Position numbers and translations under genes: made by a program. 64,000 nt of DNA, taken from positions 3,108,062 through 3,172,061 of the forward strand of contig CP051231.1 in the NCBI GenBank assembly GCA_017792405.1, read 5' to 3'. Below are positions 26,281 through 34,269 of this stretch, piece by piece. How positions within the stretch are numbered: position 1 is the stretch's first letter; every line of letters begins with the position of its first letter. Source of the DNA: Oceanicola sp. Its GTDB lineage: Bacteria > Pseudomonadota > Alphaproteobacteria > Rhodobacterales > Rhodobacteraceae. Below the pieces are notes generated by a model. It was not told the origin of the DNA. It saw nothing but the letters and a program-made list of their open reading frames with translations, and searched no databases.

Positions 26281-27180
26281 ATGTCTACCGCCACCGCACA
26301 GGCCGCCGAGACGGCCGCCCCGCGCCAGATGCGCTTTCGTGAAACCCGCCGGTTGGTGCGCACCTACTCGCGCAGCTTCTCCTCGATGGTCGGGCTGGTG
26401 ATCGTGCTGATCTTCCTGTTCATCGCCGCCTTCGGCCCGCTCTTGGCCCCCTACCCCGAGGATGCCTATGGCGCAGTGGACTTTGGAGCCAAGCTGCTAC
26501 CCCCCTCCGCCGAGCACTGGTTTGGCACCGACCAGGTCGGGCTCGACATTTTCTCCCGCGTGCTGATTGGCGCGCGCACCACGCTGCAGATCGGGCTGAC
26601 GGTGACCGGCATCGCCATTCTGATCGGGGTGCCGCTGGGCCTCATCGCGGGCATGGCGGGCGGCTGGGTGGCCGAAACGATCATGCGGATCACCGATATC
26701 TTCCTCTCCATCCCCGGGCTGATCCTCGCCATCGCCATCGTCGGCGCGCTCGGGCCGGGGATCGGCAACGCGATGCTTGCGCTCTCGCTGGTTTGGTGGC
26801 CGGGCTACGTGCGGCTGGTGCAGGCCAAGACCTTGAGCCAGCGCAACGAGACCTATGTGGATGCTGCCCGCGCGCTCGGGGCGGGGCCGCTGCGGGTGGT
26901 GTTTGTGCATGTTCTGCCGAACTGCCTCTCGCCCATCATCGTGAAAGCCTCGATGGACATGGGCCTTGCCATCCTTGGCGCCGCGTCGCTGGGCTTTCTG
27001 GGCCTCGGTGCGCAACCGCCCTACCCGGAATGGGGCGCGATGATCTCGACCGGGCGGGCCTATCTGCCGGACTGGTGGTGGTGCTCGCTCTTCCCCGGGC
27101 TGGCCATCTACTTCACCGTGCTCGGCTTCAACCTGCTGGGCGATGGCCTGCGTGACGTTCTGGACCCGAGGCAGCGATGA
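26281..27180 (+). CDS. ABC transporter permease, DppC/OppC type
   Basis: 299 residues: an N-terminal cytoplasmic part (about 35 residues), a first helix at MVGLVIVLIFLFIAAFGPLL, then the permease domain with GTDQVGLDIFSRVLIGARTT and the EAA loop VDAARALGAGPLRVVF. I use the ATG at 26281 because AGGAGG ends 4 bases before it; GTG 26278 would be too close. The stop overlaps the ATPase start by ATGA. Confidence 0.92.
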   Translation: MSTATAQAAETAAPRQMRFRETRRLVRTYSRSFSSMVGLVIVLIFLFIAAFGPLLAPYPEDAYGAVDFGAKLLPPSAEHWFGTDQVGLDIFSRVLIGARTTLQIGLTVTGIAILIGVPLGLIAGMAGGWVAETIMRITDIFLSIPGLILAIAIVGALGPGIGNAMLALSLVWWPGYVRLVQAKTLSQRNETYVDAARALGAGPLRVVFVHVLPNCLSPIIVKASMDMGLAILGAASLGFLGLGAQPPYPEWGAMISTGRAYLPDWWWCSLFPGLAIYFTVLGFNLLGDGLRDVLDPRQR

Positions 27181-28190
27181 CCGACAGCAGCACCCCCACC
27201 CTCGAGATCAGGGATTTCTCGCTCGTCTTCGACACCTTCGATGGCACTTACCATGCCATCGACAAGGTCAATCTCACGCTCCGGCCCGGCGAGGCGATGG
27301 GGCTGGTGGGCGAAACAGGCTGCGGCAAGTCGGTGCTGACCCGCGCCGCCTTTGGCCTCGTGCCGACCCCACCCGCGCGGATCACCTCCGGCTCGGTGAC
27401 GCTGGAGGGGCGCGAGTTGCTTGGCTTGTCCGACCGCGCGCTGCGCGGCGTGCGCGGCAAAGACGTGGCGATGATCTTTCAGGACCCGATGACCTACCTG
27501 AACCCGGTGTTCCGCATTGGCACTCAGCTGGTCGATGCGATCCGGGCGCAATCGGGCGGCAAGGCCAGCAAGGCCGAGGCCCGCGCGCTGGCGCTGGAGA
27601 TGCTCGACAAGGTCCATCTGCCCAACCCGGAACGGCAGTTCAGATCCTACCCGCACGAGCTTTCGGGCGGGATGCGCCAGCGGGTTCTGATTGCGATGGC
27701 ACTGGCCGCCAAGCCCAAGCTGTTGATCGCAGACGAGCCGACCACCGCGCTGGATGTGACCATTCAGGCCCAGATCCTCGACCTGATGGCAGAGCTGGTC
27801 GAAGACATGGGGCTGACGATGATCATGATCTCGCATGATCTTGGCGTGGTTGCGCAGGTCTGCTCGCGTGTGGCGGTCATGTACGCCGGCAAGATCGTGG
27901 AGGACGCGCCGATTCGGCAGATCTTTGACGCGCCGTCGCACCCCTACACACAGGGCCTTCTCGCCGCCCTGCCCCACCCATTCAAGCCGGTGGACAAGCT
28001 GGCCTCTATCCCCGGCTCTCTGCCCGACCTGCTGAACCCGCCCGAGGGCTGCCGCTTTGCCGCCCGCTGCGCCAAGGCCCATGCCGCCTGCGCCGCGCCG
28101 GTCGACTTTCGCACGGTGGGACCCGGCCACGAGGTGGCATGCACCCTCTACGACCTAGCCGAGACAAAGGAGCTTGCCCATGAGCACTGA
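27177..28190 (+). CDS. ABC transporter ATPase, DppD/OppD type
   Basis: 337 residues. Walker A GETGCGKS (about residue 45), signature LSGGMRQR (about 162) and Walker [14 protein letters not shown] (about 182) are intact. The C-terminal oligopeptide extension has the [21 protein letters not shown] cysteine motif (in part), which in this family binds an iron-sulphur cluster. Its start overlaps the previous stop by ATGA and its end overlaps the next start. Confidence 0.93.
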   Translation: MTDSSTPTLEIRDFSLVFDTFDGTYHAIDKVNLTLRPGEAMGLVGETGCGKSVLTRAAFGLVPTPPARITSGSVTLEGRELLGLSDRALRGVRGKDVAMIFQDPMTYLNPVFRIGTQLVDAIRAQSGGKASKAEARALALEMLDKVHLPNPERQFRSYPHELSGGMRQRVLIAMALAAKPKLLIADEPTTALDVTIQAQILDLMAELVEDMGLTMIMISHDLGVVAQVCSRVAVMYAGKIVEDAPIRQIFDAPSHPYTQGLLAALPHPFKPVDKLASIPGSLPDLLNPPEGCRFAARCAKAHAACAAPVDFRTVGPGHEVACTLYDLAETKELAHEH

Positions 28191-29160
28191 CATGCTCTCC
28201 ATCCGGAATCTCGATGTACATTTTCCCATTTCCAACGGGCAGGTCGTGCGCGCCGTCGATGGCGTTACGCTGTCACTCAAACCCGGTGAAACCGTGGGCC
28301 TCGTGGGCGAGAGCGGCTCGGGCAAGACCACCGTGGGCAAAACAGTGCTGCGGCTGGTCGAGGCGACCGCCGGGGAGATCGACATTGACGGGCTGGATGT
28401 GCGCGCGGCGGGGCAGAAAGGCCTGAAGGCGCTGCGGCGCAAGGCGCAGATCATCTTTCAGGACCCGCATTCCTCGCTCAATCCGCGTATGACCATCCGG
28501 CGGGCGGTGGCGGAGGGGCTGATTTTGAACACCAGCCTGCGCGGCAATGCGCTGCGCGAGAAGGTGGCGGAGATGCTCATCGCCATGGGGCTGCCACCGC
28601 AGTTTCACGACCGTTTTCCACATGAACTTTCGGGCGGGCAGAAGCAGCGGGTCTGCATTGCCAGAGCGCTGGTGCTGGAGCCGGATCTGCTGGTGCTGGA
28701 CGAGCCCACCTCGGCGCTCGACGTTTCGGTGCAGGCGCAGATTCTCGGCGTGCTGAAGGACCTGCGGCTCAGCAGGCCACGGCTCACCCAGCTCTTTATC
28801 TCGCACAACCTCGCTGTGATCCGGTTTCTGTGCGATCGGGTGGCGGTGATGTACTTGGGCAAGATCGTTGAGGAAGGGCCGGTGGCAGAAGTCTTTGGCG
28901 ACCCGCGCCACCCCTACACTCGCGCGCTGCTCTCGGCGGTGCCGGTGCCCTCGGCGGTGGAACGGCCCGAGCGGCTGCGCCTGACCGGTGACATCCCGAG
29001 CCCGGCCAATGTGCCGAAAGGTTGCGCCTTTCACACCCGCTGCCCGATCGCTAAAGTCGGGGTCTGTGACACGCGCGCCCCTGAGCCTGTGCCACTCAGC
29101 TCCGGGCGGCAGGCGCTGTGCCACTTTGCAGATCAGACGAAAGGCGCGCTTTCCGCATGA
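28180..29160 (+). CDS. ABC transporter ATPase, DppF/OppF type
   Basis: 326 residues. Walker A GESGSGKT, signature LSGGQKQR and Walker B LLVLDEPTSALDV are intact, followed by the cysteine-bearing PKGCAFHTRCP tail. The ATG at 28180 has AAAGGAG 7 bases upstream and lies within the end of the DppD-type gene; an upstream TTG is less likely. It forms the heterodimeric motor with the preceding ATPase. The next gene (LysR) starts inside its stop. Confidence 0.93.
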   Translation: MSTDMLSIRNLDVHFPISNGQVVRAVDGVTLSLKPGETVGLVGESGSGKTTVGKTVLRLVEATAGEIDIDGLDVRAAGQKGLKALRRKAQIIFQDPHSSLNPRMTIRRAVAEGLILNTSLRGNALREKVAEMLIAMGLPPQFHDRFPHELSGGQKQRVCIARALVLEPDLLVLDEPTSALDVSVQAQILGVLKDLRLSRPRLTQLFISHNLAVIRFLCDRVAVMYLGKIVEEGPVAEVFGDPRHPYTRALLSAVPVPSAVERPERLRLTGDIPSPANVPKGCAFHTRCPIAKVGVCDTRAPEPVPLSSGRQALCHFADQTKGALSA

Positions 29161-30110
29161 GCTTTCCGCTCGACCGACTGGCCCTTCAGCTGGATTGGAA
29201 CCTTCTGCGGACCTTCATGGTCATCGTGCAGGAGCGCTCAATCACGGCGGCCGCCGTGCGGCTGAACGTATCCCAGCCCTCGGTTTCGGCCGCGCTGCGG
29301 CGGCTGGAGGAGCGGCTGGAACTGCGGCTGGTCGAACGCGGGAGCGGGCAGAATTTTACCATCACGCGAGAGGGCGAGGCGGTTTATCGGGAGTCGCTGG
29401 AGATTTACGGCGGCGTCGTGCGCCTCAACGATCTGGCGGCAGAAGGCGGGCGGTCTCTTTCGGGCAACGTGGTTGTCTGCCGGTCGTCGCATCTTGAGAT
29501 GGACGAGATCACCCCGGTGCTCGAGGAATTCCGGCAGCAGCACCCGCGCGTGACGCTCTCGATCCGCTCCTCCTCATGCCACGAGGTCTCGCAGGCGCTG
29601 CAGCAGCGGGTCGCGTCGGTGGGGTTTTGCACCCAGATCGACCCGGCGATCCAGCGGCTCAGGGCGCACCCGATCCAGCCGCAGGAGTTTGGTGTTTATT
29701 GTGGGCCGAAGCACCCTCTGTTCCGGCAGAGCGCGGTCGATATGGAGGCGCTGGCGACCTGTGATGTGGTCGGCTACGAGGAAGACCGCATGGCTGGTGC
29801 GCTCTCGGCGCTTGCGCTGTGGCGGGTCAGAAACGGGATTGGCGGCAAGTTCATCGCCGCCGCGACCGGCATCATCGACCTTTCCGAACTGATCGAAAGT
29901 GGCACGGCCATTGGCTGCATGGCCCGGACCCACGCACTGCGCTACGGCGCACGGCTCTGGCAGATCCCGATCCAGGCCACGCCGCCGGTGATTGATGTGT
30001 TCTCGGTGGTGGATGTGGAGCGGCACATGACGCCGGTGGAGACGGCGCTCCTCGACCATCTGGAAGAGGCCGGGCTGGCCGCACGGCCCATTCCGCGCTC
30101 GGAGACCTGA
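29157..30110 (+). CDS. LysR-family transcriptional regulator, co-operonic with the ABC importer
   Basis: 317 residues. The DNA-binding region holds QLDWNLLRTFMVIVQERS and NVSQPSVSAALRRLEERL; the remainder is the effector domain. The ATG at 29157 overlaps the ATPase stop (ATGA), so regulator and transporter are made together. It probably controls the divergent promoter region at 23.2-23.6 kb, where tandem 22-bp repeats lie. The ligand may be the transported compound or its product. Confidence 0.88.
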   Translation: MSFPLDRLALQLDWNLLRTFMVIVQERSITAAAVRLNVSQPSVSAALRRLEERLELRLVERGSGQNFTITREGEAVYRESLEIYGGVVRLNDLAAEGGRSLSGNVVVCRSSHLEMDEITPVLEEFRQQHPRVTLSIRSSSCHEVSQALQQRVASVGFCTQIDPAIQRLRAHPIQPQEFGVYCGPKHPLFRQSAVDMEALATCDVVGYEEDRMAGALSALALWRVRNGIGGKFIAAATGIIDLSELIESGTAIGCMARTHALRYGARLWQIPIQATPPVIDVFSVVDVERHMTPVETALLDHLEEAGLAARPIPRSET

Positions 30111-30230
30111 ACCTTCAGGCCAAGCGGCTCTTTGCCGTGCGTCGCCCCGGCACGCCCCAGCCCTATCTCGCCTCTTGGCGGCGGCGCGTGGCTTGGATAG
30201 ACCGGGCCTCCGAGCAGCAGGAGAACGCCC

Positions 30231-32573
30231 TTGGATCAGACCGCCGACCGCATCGCCCGCACCATCGCGACCGAGATCACCGCCAGCGAGCGGCAGGTGG
30301 CTGCCGCCGTGGCGCTGCTGGACGAAGGCGCCACCGTGCCCTTCATCGCGCGCTACCGGAAAGAGGCCACCGGCGGACTGGATGACACCCAGCTGCGCAC
30401 GTTGGGGGACCGGTTGGTTTACCTGCGTGAAATGGAGAAGCGGCGGGCGGCGATCCTCGAGTCGATCAGCGGTCAGGGCAAGTTGACCGACGCATTGGCC
30501 CGCGACATCGCTCAGGCCGAGACCAAGGCCGCGCTCGAAGACATCTACCTGCCCTACAAGCCCAAGCGGCGCACCAAGGCGATGATCGCCCGCGAGAACG
30601 GGCTGGAGCCGCTGCTGCGGACCATCCTTGATGATCGGGGGGCTGACCCCAAGGCGCTGGCGGAAGGGTATGTGACTGAGGCCGTCGAAACCTCGGCAGC
30701 CGCACTGGAGGGTGCGCGTGATATTCTGATCGAGGAACTGGCCGAGAATGCCACGCTGCTGGGCCGCCTGCGGGCGTTCATGCAGGCCGAAGCGCAGGTG
30801 ACGGCGCGGGTGGTGCCGGGCAAGGAGGAAGCTGGCGTCAAGTTCTCCGACTACTTCGACCATGCCGAATCCTGGGCCACGATCCCCTCACACCGGGCGC
30901 TCGCCATCCTGCGGGCGTCGAAGGAAGAGATCGTTACGATCAACATCGCGCCGGAGCCTGAATCCGGGCCGGACCGCGCCAAGGGGATCATCTGTTCCGA
31001 GATCGGCATTGCTGGTGAGGGGCCGGGCGACCTTTGGCTGCGGGCGGCAGCGGATTGGGCGTGGCAGGTGAAGCTCTCGCTCTCGATGTATATCGACCTG
31101 ATGGGCGACCTGCGGCGCCGGGCGCATGAGGAGGCGATTGCCGTCTTTGCCCGCAACCTGCGTGACCTGCTGCTAGCCGCACCGGCGGGTGCGAAAGCCA
31201 CACTGGGGCTCGATCCGGGCATCCGCACCGGGGTGAAGGCCGCCGTGGTCGATGCCACCGGAAAACTGGTGGAGACCGCCACGCTCTATCCGTTCCAACC
31301 GAAGATGGACCTGCGCGGTGCGCAGGCGTGGATCGCGGCGGCGGTAAAGCGCCACGGGATCGAGTTGATCGCCATCGGCAACGGCACGGCGAGCCGCGAG
31401 ACCGAGCGCATGGTGGCCGACACGCTGAAGATGGTCGAAGGCCGCAAGCCGATGAAGGTGGTGGTCTCGGAGGCGGGCGCGAGCGTGTACTCGGCCTCCG
31501 AATTGGCGGCGAAGGAGTTCCCCGAACTCGACGTGAGCCTGCGCGGGGCGGTCAGCATTGCCCGGCGTTTGCAAGACCCGCTGGCAGAGCTGGTCAAGGT
31601 GCCGCCCGAGAGCATTGGCGTGGGCCAGTACCAGCATGACGTGGACGAGCGGCGCCTTGCGCAGGCGCTGGAGGGCGTGGTGGAAGATGCGGTGAACGCG
31701 GTGGGCGTGGACCTCAACATGGCCTCAGCCCCTCTGCTCGCCCATGTCGCGGGCCTCAGCCCCTCGGTGGCCGCAGCCGTTGTGGCCCATCGCGACACGC
31801 ATGGCGCCTTTGCCACCCGCGCGGCGCTGCTGAAGGTGGCGGGGCTCGGGCCGCGAGCCTTTGAGCAATGCGCGGGCTTCCTGCGCATCCGCAATGGCGA
31901 CGAGCCGCTCGATGCCTCCTCTGTCCACCCGGAGGCCTATGACGTGGCGCGCCGGATCGTGGGCGCCTGCGGGCGCGATATCCGCGAGATCATGGGCCGC
32001 CCGGAAGCTCTGAAGGGCGTGAGGGCGGAGGACTTCGTGAATGACAGTTTCGGCTTGCCGACGGTGCGCGACATTCTCGACGAGCTGGCCAAGCCGGGCC
32101 GCGACCCGCGCCCCGAGTTCAAGACGGCAGCCTTTGCAGACGGGGTAGAGGACATCAAGGACCTGAAACCCGGCATGTCGCTCGAAGGGACGGTGACGAA
32201 CGTGGCGGCCTTTGGTGCTTTCGTAGATATCGGCGTCCATCAGGACGGGCTGGTGCATGTGAGCCAGTTGGCTGACCGGTTCGTGAAAGACCCGCATGAG
32301 GTAGTAAAGGCTGGTGACGTGGTGCGCGTGCGGGTGACCGAGGTGGACATCCCCCGCAAGCGGATTGGCCTGACCATGCGCAAGGAGGGCGGCGAACGGC
32401 CCGCCGAGCGGCAGAAGCAGGGTGCGGGCAGAGGGCCAGCCAAGGGCGGCGGCACGCATCGGCCCGGCAAGGGCGGACCCGGTGGCAAGGGTGGCGGCAA
32501 AGGGGGTGGCGGCAAGCCTGCCGCTCAGGGCGCGCTGGGTGAAGCCCTGCTCTCGGCGATGAAACGTAAGTGA
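30231..32573 (+). CDS. tex: Tex-family RNA-binding transcription accessory protein
   Basis: 780 residues. Cytoplasmic nucleic-acid-binding protein linked to transcription and stress tolerance. Domains in order: helical Tex N-terminus with FIARYRKEATGGLDD (about 37), YqgF/RNase H-like domain at TLGLDPGIRTGVKAAVVDAT (about 324), helix-hairpin-helix at about 500-560, and an S1 domain with FGAFVDIGVHQDGLVHVSQL (about 662). The last 70 residues are a Gly/Lys-rich tail not found in short homologues. The start is TTG 30231, with AGGAG 7 bases upstream. It stands alone between unrelated operons. Confidence 0.93.
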   Translation: MDQTADRIARTIATEITASERQVAAAVALLDEGATVPFIARYRKEATGGLDDTQLRTLGDRLVYLREMEKRRAAILESISGQGKLTDALARDIAQAETKAALEDIYLPYKPKRRTKAMIARENGLEPLLRTILDDRGADPKALAEGYVTEAVETSAAALEGARDILIEELAENATLLGRLRAFMQAEAQVTARVVPGKEEAGVKFSDYFDHAESWATIPSHRALAILRASKEEIVTINIAPEPESGPDRAKGIICSEIGIAGEGPGDLWLRAAADWAWQVKLSLSMYIDLMGDLRRRAHEEAIAVFARNLRDLLLAAPAGAKATLGLDPGIRTGVKAAVVDATGKLVETATLYPFQPKMDLRGAQAWIAAAVKRHGIELIAIGNGTASRETERMVADTLKMVEGRKPMKVVVSEAGASVYSASELAAKEFPELDVSLRGAVSIARRLQDPLAELVKVPPESIGVGQYQHDVDERRLAQALEGVVEDAVNAVGVDLNMASAPLLAHVAGLSPSVAAAVVAHRDTHGAFATRAALLKVAGLGPRAFEQCAGFLRIRNGDEPLDASSVHPEAYDVARRIVGACGRDIREIMGRPEALKGVRAEDFVNDSFGLPTVRDILDELAKPGRDPRPEFKTAAFADGVEDIKDLKPGMSLEGTVTNVAAFGAFVDIGVHQDGLVHVSQLADRFVKDPHEVVKAGDVVRVRVTEVDIPRKRIGLTMRKEGGERPAERQKQGAGRGPAKGGGTHRPGKGGPGGKGGGKGGGGKPAAQGALGEALLSAMKRK

Positions 32574-32609
32574 GGCTCTAGGCCGAAGCCCGGATCAGGG
32601 AAAGCTAGG

Positions 32610-32936
32610 TCAGACCGGCTCGGCGGGGGCCTTGGGGCGGTGGGTGTGGAACTTGTCCTTGGGCTCAGTCAGCTTGTCGACCTCGGATTCGAGCATCTGG
32701 AGGCCCTTGGGCTTTTTCTCGCGGTAGCGGATGACCTTCTTGAGCTCGGGGAAATACTCCCAATCCCAAGAGGAATAGGCGCCACCCTGAACGGTGGTCA
32801 CCGTGCGCATGTTGTATCCGAAGCGGTCTTGGGCTACCACGTCCACGATGACGCCGGCCTTCAGCGGGCATCCCTTGCCGTCGTGCAGGACCCAAGGGCC
32901 CCACTCCTCACCGTTTTCGGTCACCCATTTCGTCAT
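32610..32936 (-). CDS. Hypothetical protein with HDGKGCP motif
   Basis: About 108 residues, function unknown. WGPWVLHDGKGCPLKAG near the start and AYSSWDWEYFPEL in the middle are its notable parts; the C-terminus is Lys/Pro-rich and charged. W-x-HDGKGCP-type segments occur in many small phage- or host-borne proteins of unknown role. A promoter (33014-32987) lies upstream, so the start must be among the ATGs at 32957, 32948 or 32936; I took 32936, with GAGGGG 13 bases upstream. It follows the GTPase operon on the same strand but has its own promoter. Confidence 0.6.
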   Translation of the reverse strand: MTKWVTENGEEWGPWVLHDGKGCPLKAGVIVDVVAQDRFGYNMRTVTTVQGGAYSSWDWEYFPELKKVIRYREKKPKGLQMLESEVDKLTEPKDKFHTHRPKAPAEPV

Positions 32937-32961
32937 GGCGCTGCGCATACCCCTCATGGCG

Positions 32962-33014
32962 GACAAGATTTTGTCACGATATTGCCATGATATGCAGCGT
33001 CGGACGGCGGTCAA
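32962..33014 (-). promoter_or_regulatory. Promoter and GACAA/TTGTC operator of the 108-residue gene
   Basis: On the minus strand TTGACC (33014-33009) and TATCAT (32992-32987) stand 16 bp apart. Just after the expected start of transcription, GACAA (32962-32966) and TTGTC (32971-32975) form an inverted repeat that could be an operator. Confidence 0.5.
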
Positions 33015-33054
33015 GCTAGGGGCGGGGAACAGATTGGTTCGCCCGACGCAACAG

Positions 33055-34239
33055 TCAGGCGGCGCCTGAAATCGCAGCGCAAATCTGGGTATGTTTCACT
33101 TGGGCGGTGCCACGGGACAACTCGGAGCAGGGGGCCATCATGAAGACCGAGGCGCTCTCGTTCACCCTGCGATAGTGCAGGCTCTGCGAGGAGGAGTGGA
33201 CAACGAAGGCCAGTTCGCGGGCCTCTTCGCCCTCGACGCCGAAAGTCGTCAGCCATTTGTCGGCGATGGCACGGAAACTCGTTCCGACGGTCTGACAGGC
33301 AGCTTCATCACCTTTGAGCACGATGCAGTCCTCCGGCGTGGAGGGGTTGAACAGGCCGATGAGCGTGCCGTCGCCAGAGGCGTCCACGAGGGGGCCGACG
33401 GCGGCGATGAGGCCGGTGTCGGTGCGGGCCTCCGGCTGAGGCTCGGGCTGCGCTTCAATGGCGGTTTCGGGCTCCTCTGCGGCGTCGTAGTCTTCCGCTT
33501 CGGGGGCAGCCTCGACTGCCGCCGGGCGCTTCCGGCGCTCTTCAATTTCGACGTAGATCTCGCCCGACATGCGGTCGAGCTGTCGCAGGATCTCGGCGGC
33601 ACCGGTATTCTGCCAGTCTGCCTCCGATTTGGCGCTCTGCTCGATCCGGGCGCGGGAATTGGTGACCAGAACCCGGCTGTCGAAGTAGTCTGCGGTTTCG
33701 CGCTCCATCCGGCCCATGACCTTTTCGGCATCCGCCTTGCGGCGGAACTTGTCGGCGCGAGAGACGGCGAGGATGCAGCGCTTGGGGCGGGCGTCGCCCA
33801 GTTCATCGACGATGGTCTTTTCGGTCAGACGCCACGCCTGCGAGGCAATGGTGACCCAGATCAGGATATCGGCCGAGCGGACCAGCGCCTTGTGGCCATC
33901 GTCCAGCTCTTCGGCGGTGCTCAGGGGCAGTTCGACGAACTCGTAAGCGGCAAGGTCCTGCATGGCATGCCTGACCTGAATGCTCTCGATCCGCGGCTGG
34001 CCCTCGGCATCGACCTCGGGCGGGCTCTCATGCGCGTTGAGGTCTTCGTCCATGTACTGGATGCCGGTGTCCTCATCGAACTCGGCAAAGACGGTTGGCC
34101 GCAGATCGTTGCCGAGGTTGTCGGTGAGCAGGTTCTCCCGAAGCAGGGCATTCAGCATCGCCGATTTGCCGGCACGGACTTCGCCGCAGATGGCCACACG
34201 GATGACAGGGCGGTCGGAAGGCGCAACTTGATCAGACAT
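33055..34239 (-). CDS. Degenerate small dynamin-like GTPase fused to a roadblock-like domain
   Basis: 394 residues. The GTPase domain has an intact P-loop GEVRAGKS (19-26) and a G4-like SRAD (160-163), but where its paralogue has DTPG it reads ELPL (about 103-106), so hydrolysis may be lost. SQAWRLTEK (133-141) matches TQAWRQSEK of the other small GTPase. An acidic Pro/Ala/Glu linker (about 240-272) leads to a C-terminal domain (275-392) whose order of segments mirrors the free roadblock protein: FVVHSSSQSLHYRRVN against ILISLGTQLHLIRPLA. Last gene of the five-gene operon, 30 bp after the second large GTPase. The roadblock assignment is my inference by eye. Confidence 0.78.
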   Translation of the reverse strand: MSDQVAPSDRPVIRVAICGEVRAGKSAMLNALLRENLLTDNLGNDLRPTVFAEFDEDTGIQYMDEDLNAHESPPEVDAEGQPRIESIQVRHAMQDLAAYEFVELPLSTAEELDDGHKALVRSADILIWVTIASQAWRLTEKTIVDELGDARPKRCILAVSRADKFRRKADAEKVMGRMERETADYFDSRVLVTNSRARIEQSAKSEADWQNTGAAEILRQLDRMSGEIYVEIEERRKRPAAVEAAPEAEDYDAAEEPETAIEAQPEPQPEARTDTGLIAAVGPLVDASGDGTLIGLFNPSTPEDCIVLKGDEAACQTVGTSFRAIADKWLTTFGVEGEEARELAFVVHSSSQSLHYRRVNESASVFMMAPCSELSRGTAQVKHTQICAAISGAA

Positions 34240-34269
34240 TTGGACTACTTGGTTGGGGCCGCAACAGGG

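Noticed and set aside
32610..33014. NADH dehydrogenase accessory subunit NDUFA12 for the small gene
   Set aside because: Tryptophan-rich appearance suggested it, but the NDUFA12 motifs are absent, and the HDGKGCP motif does not occur in that family.
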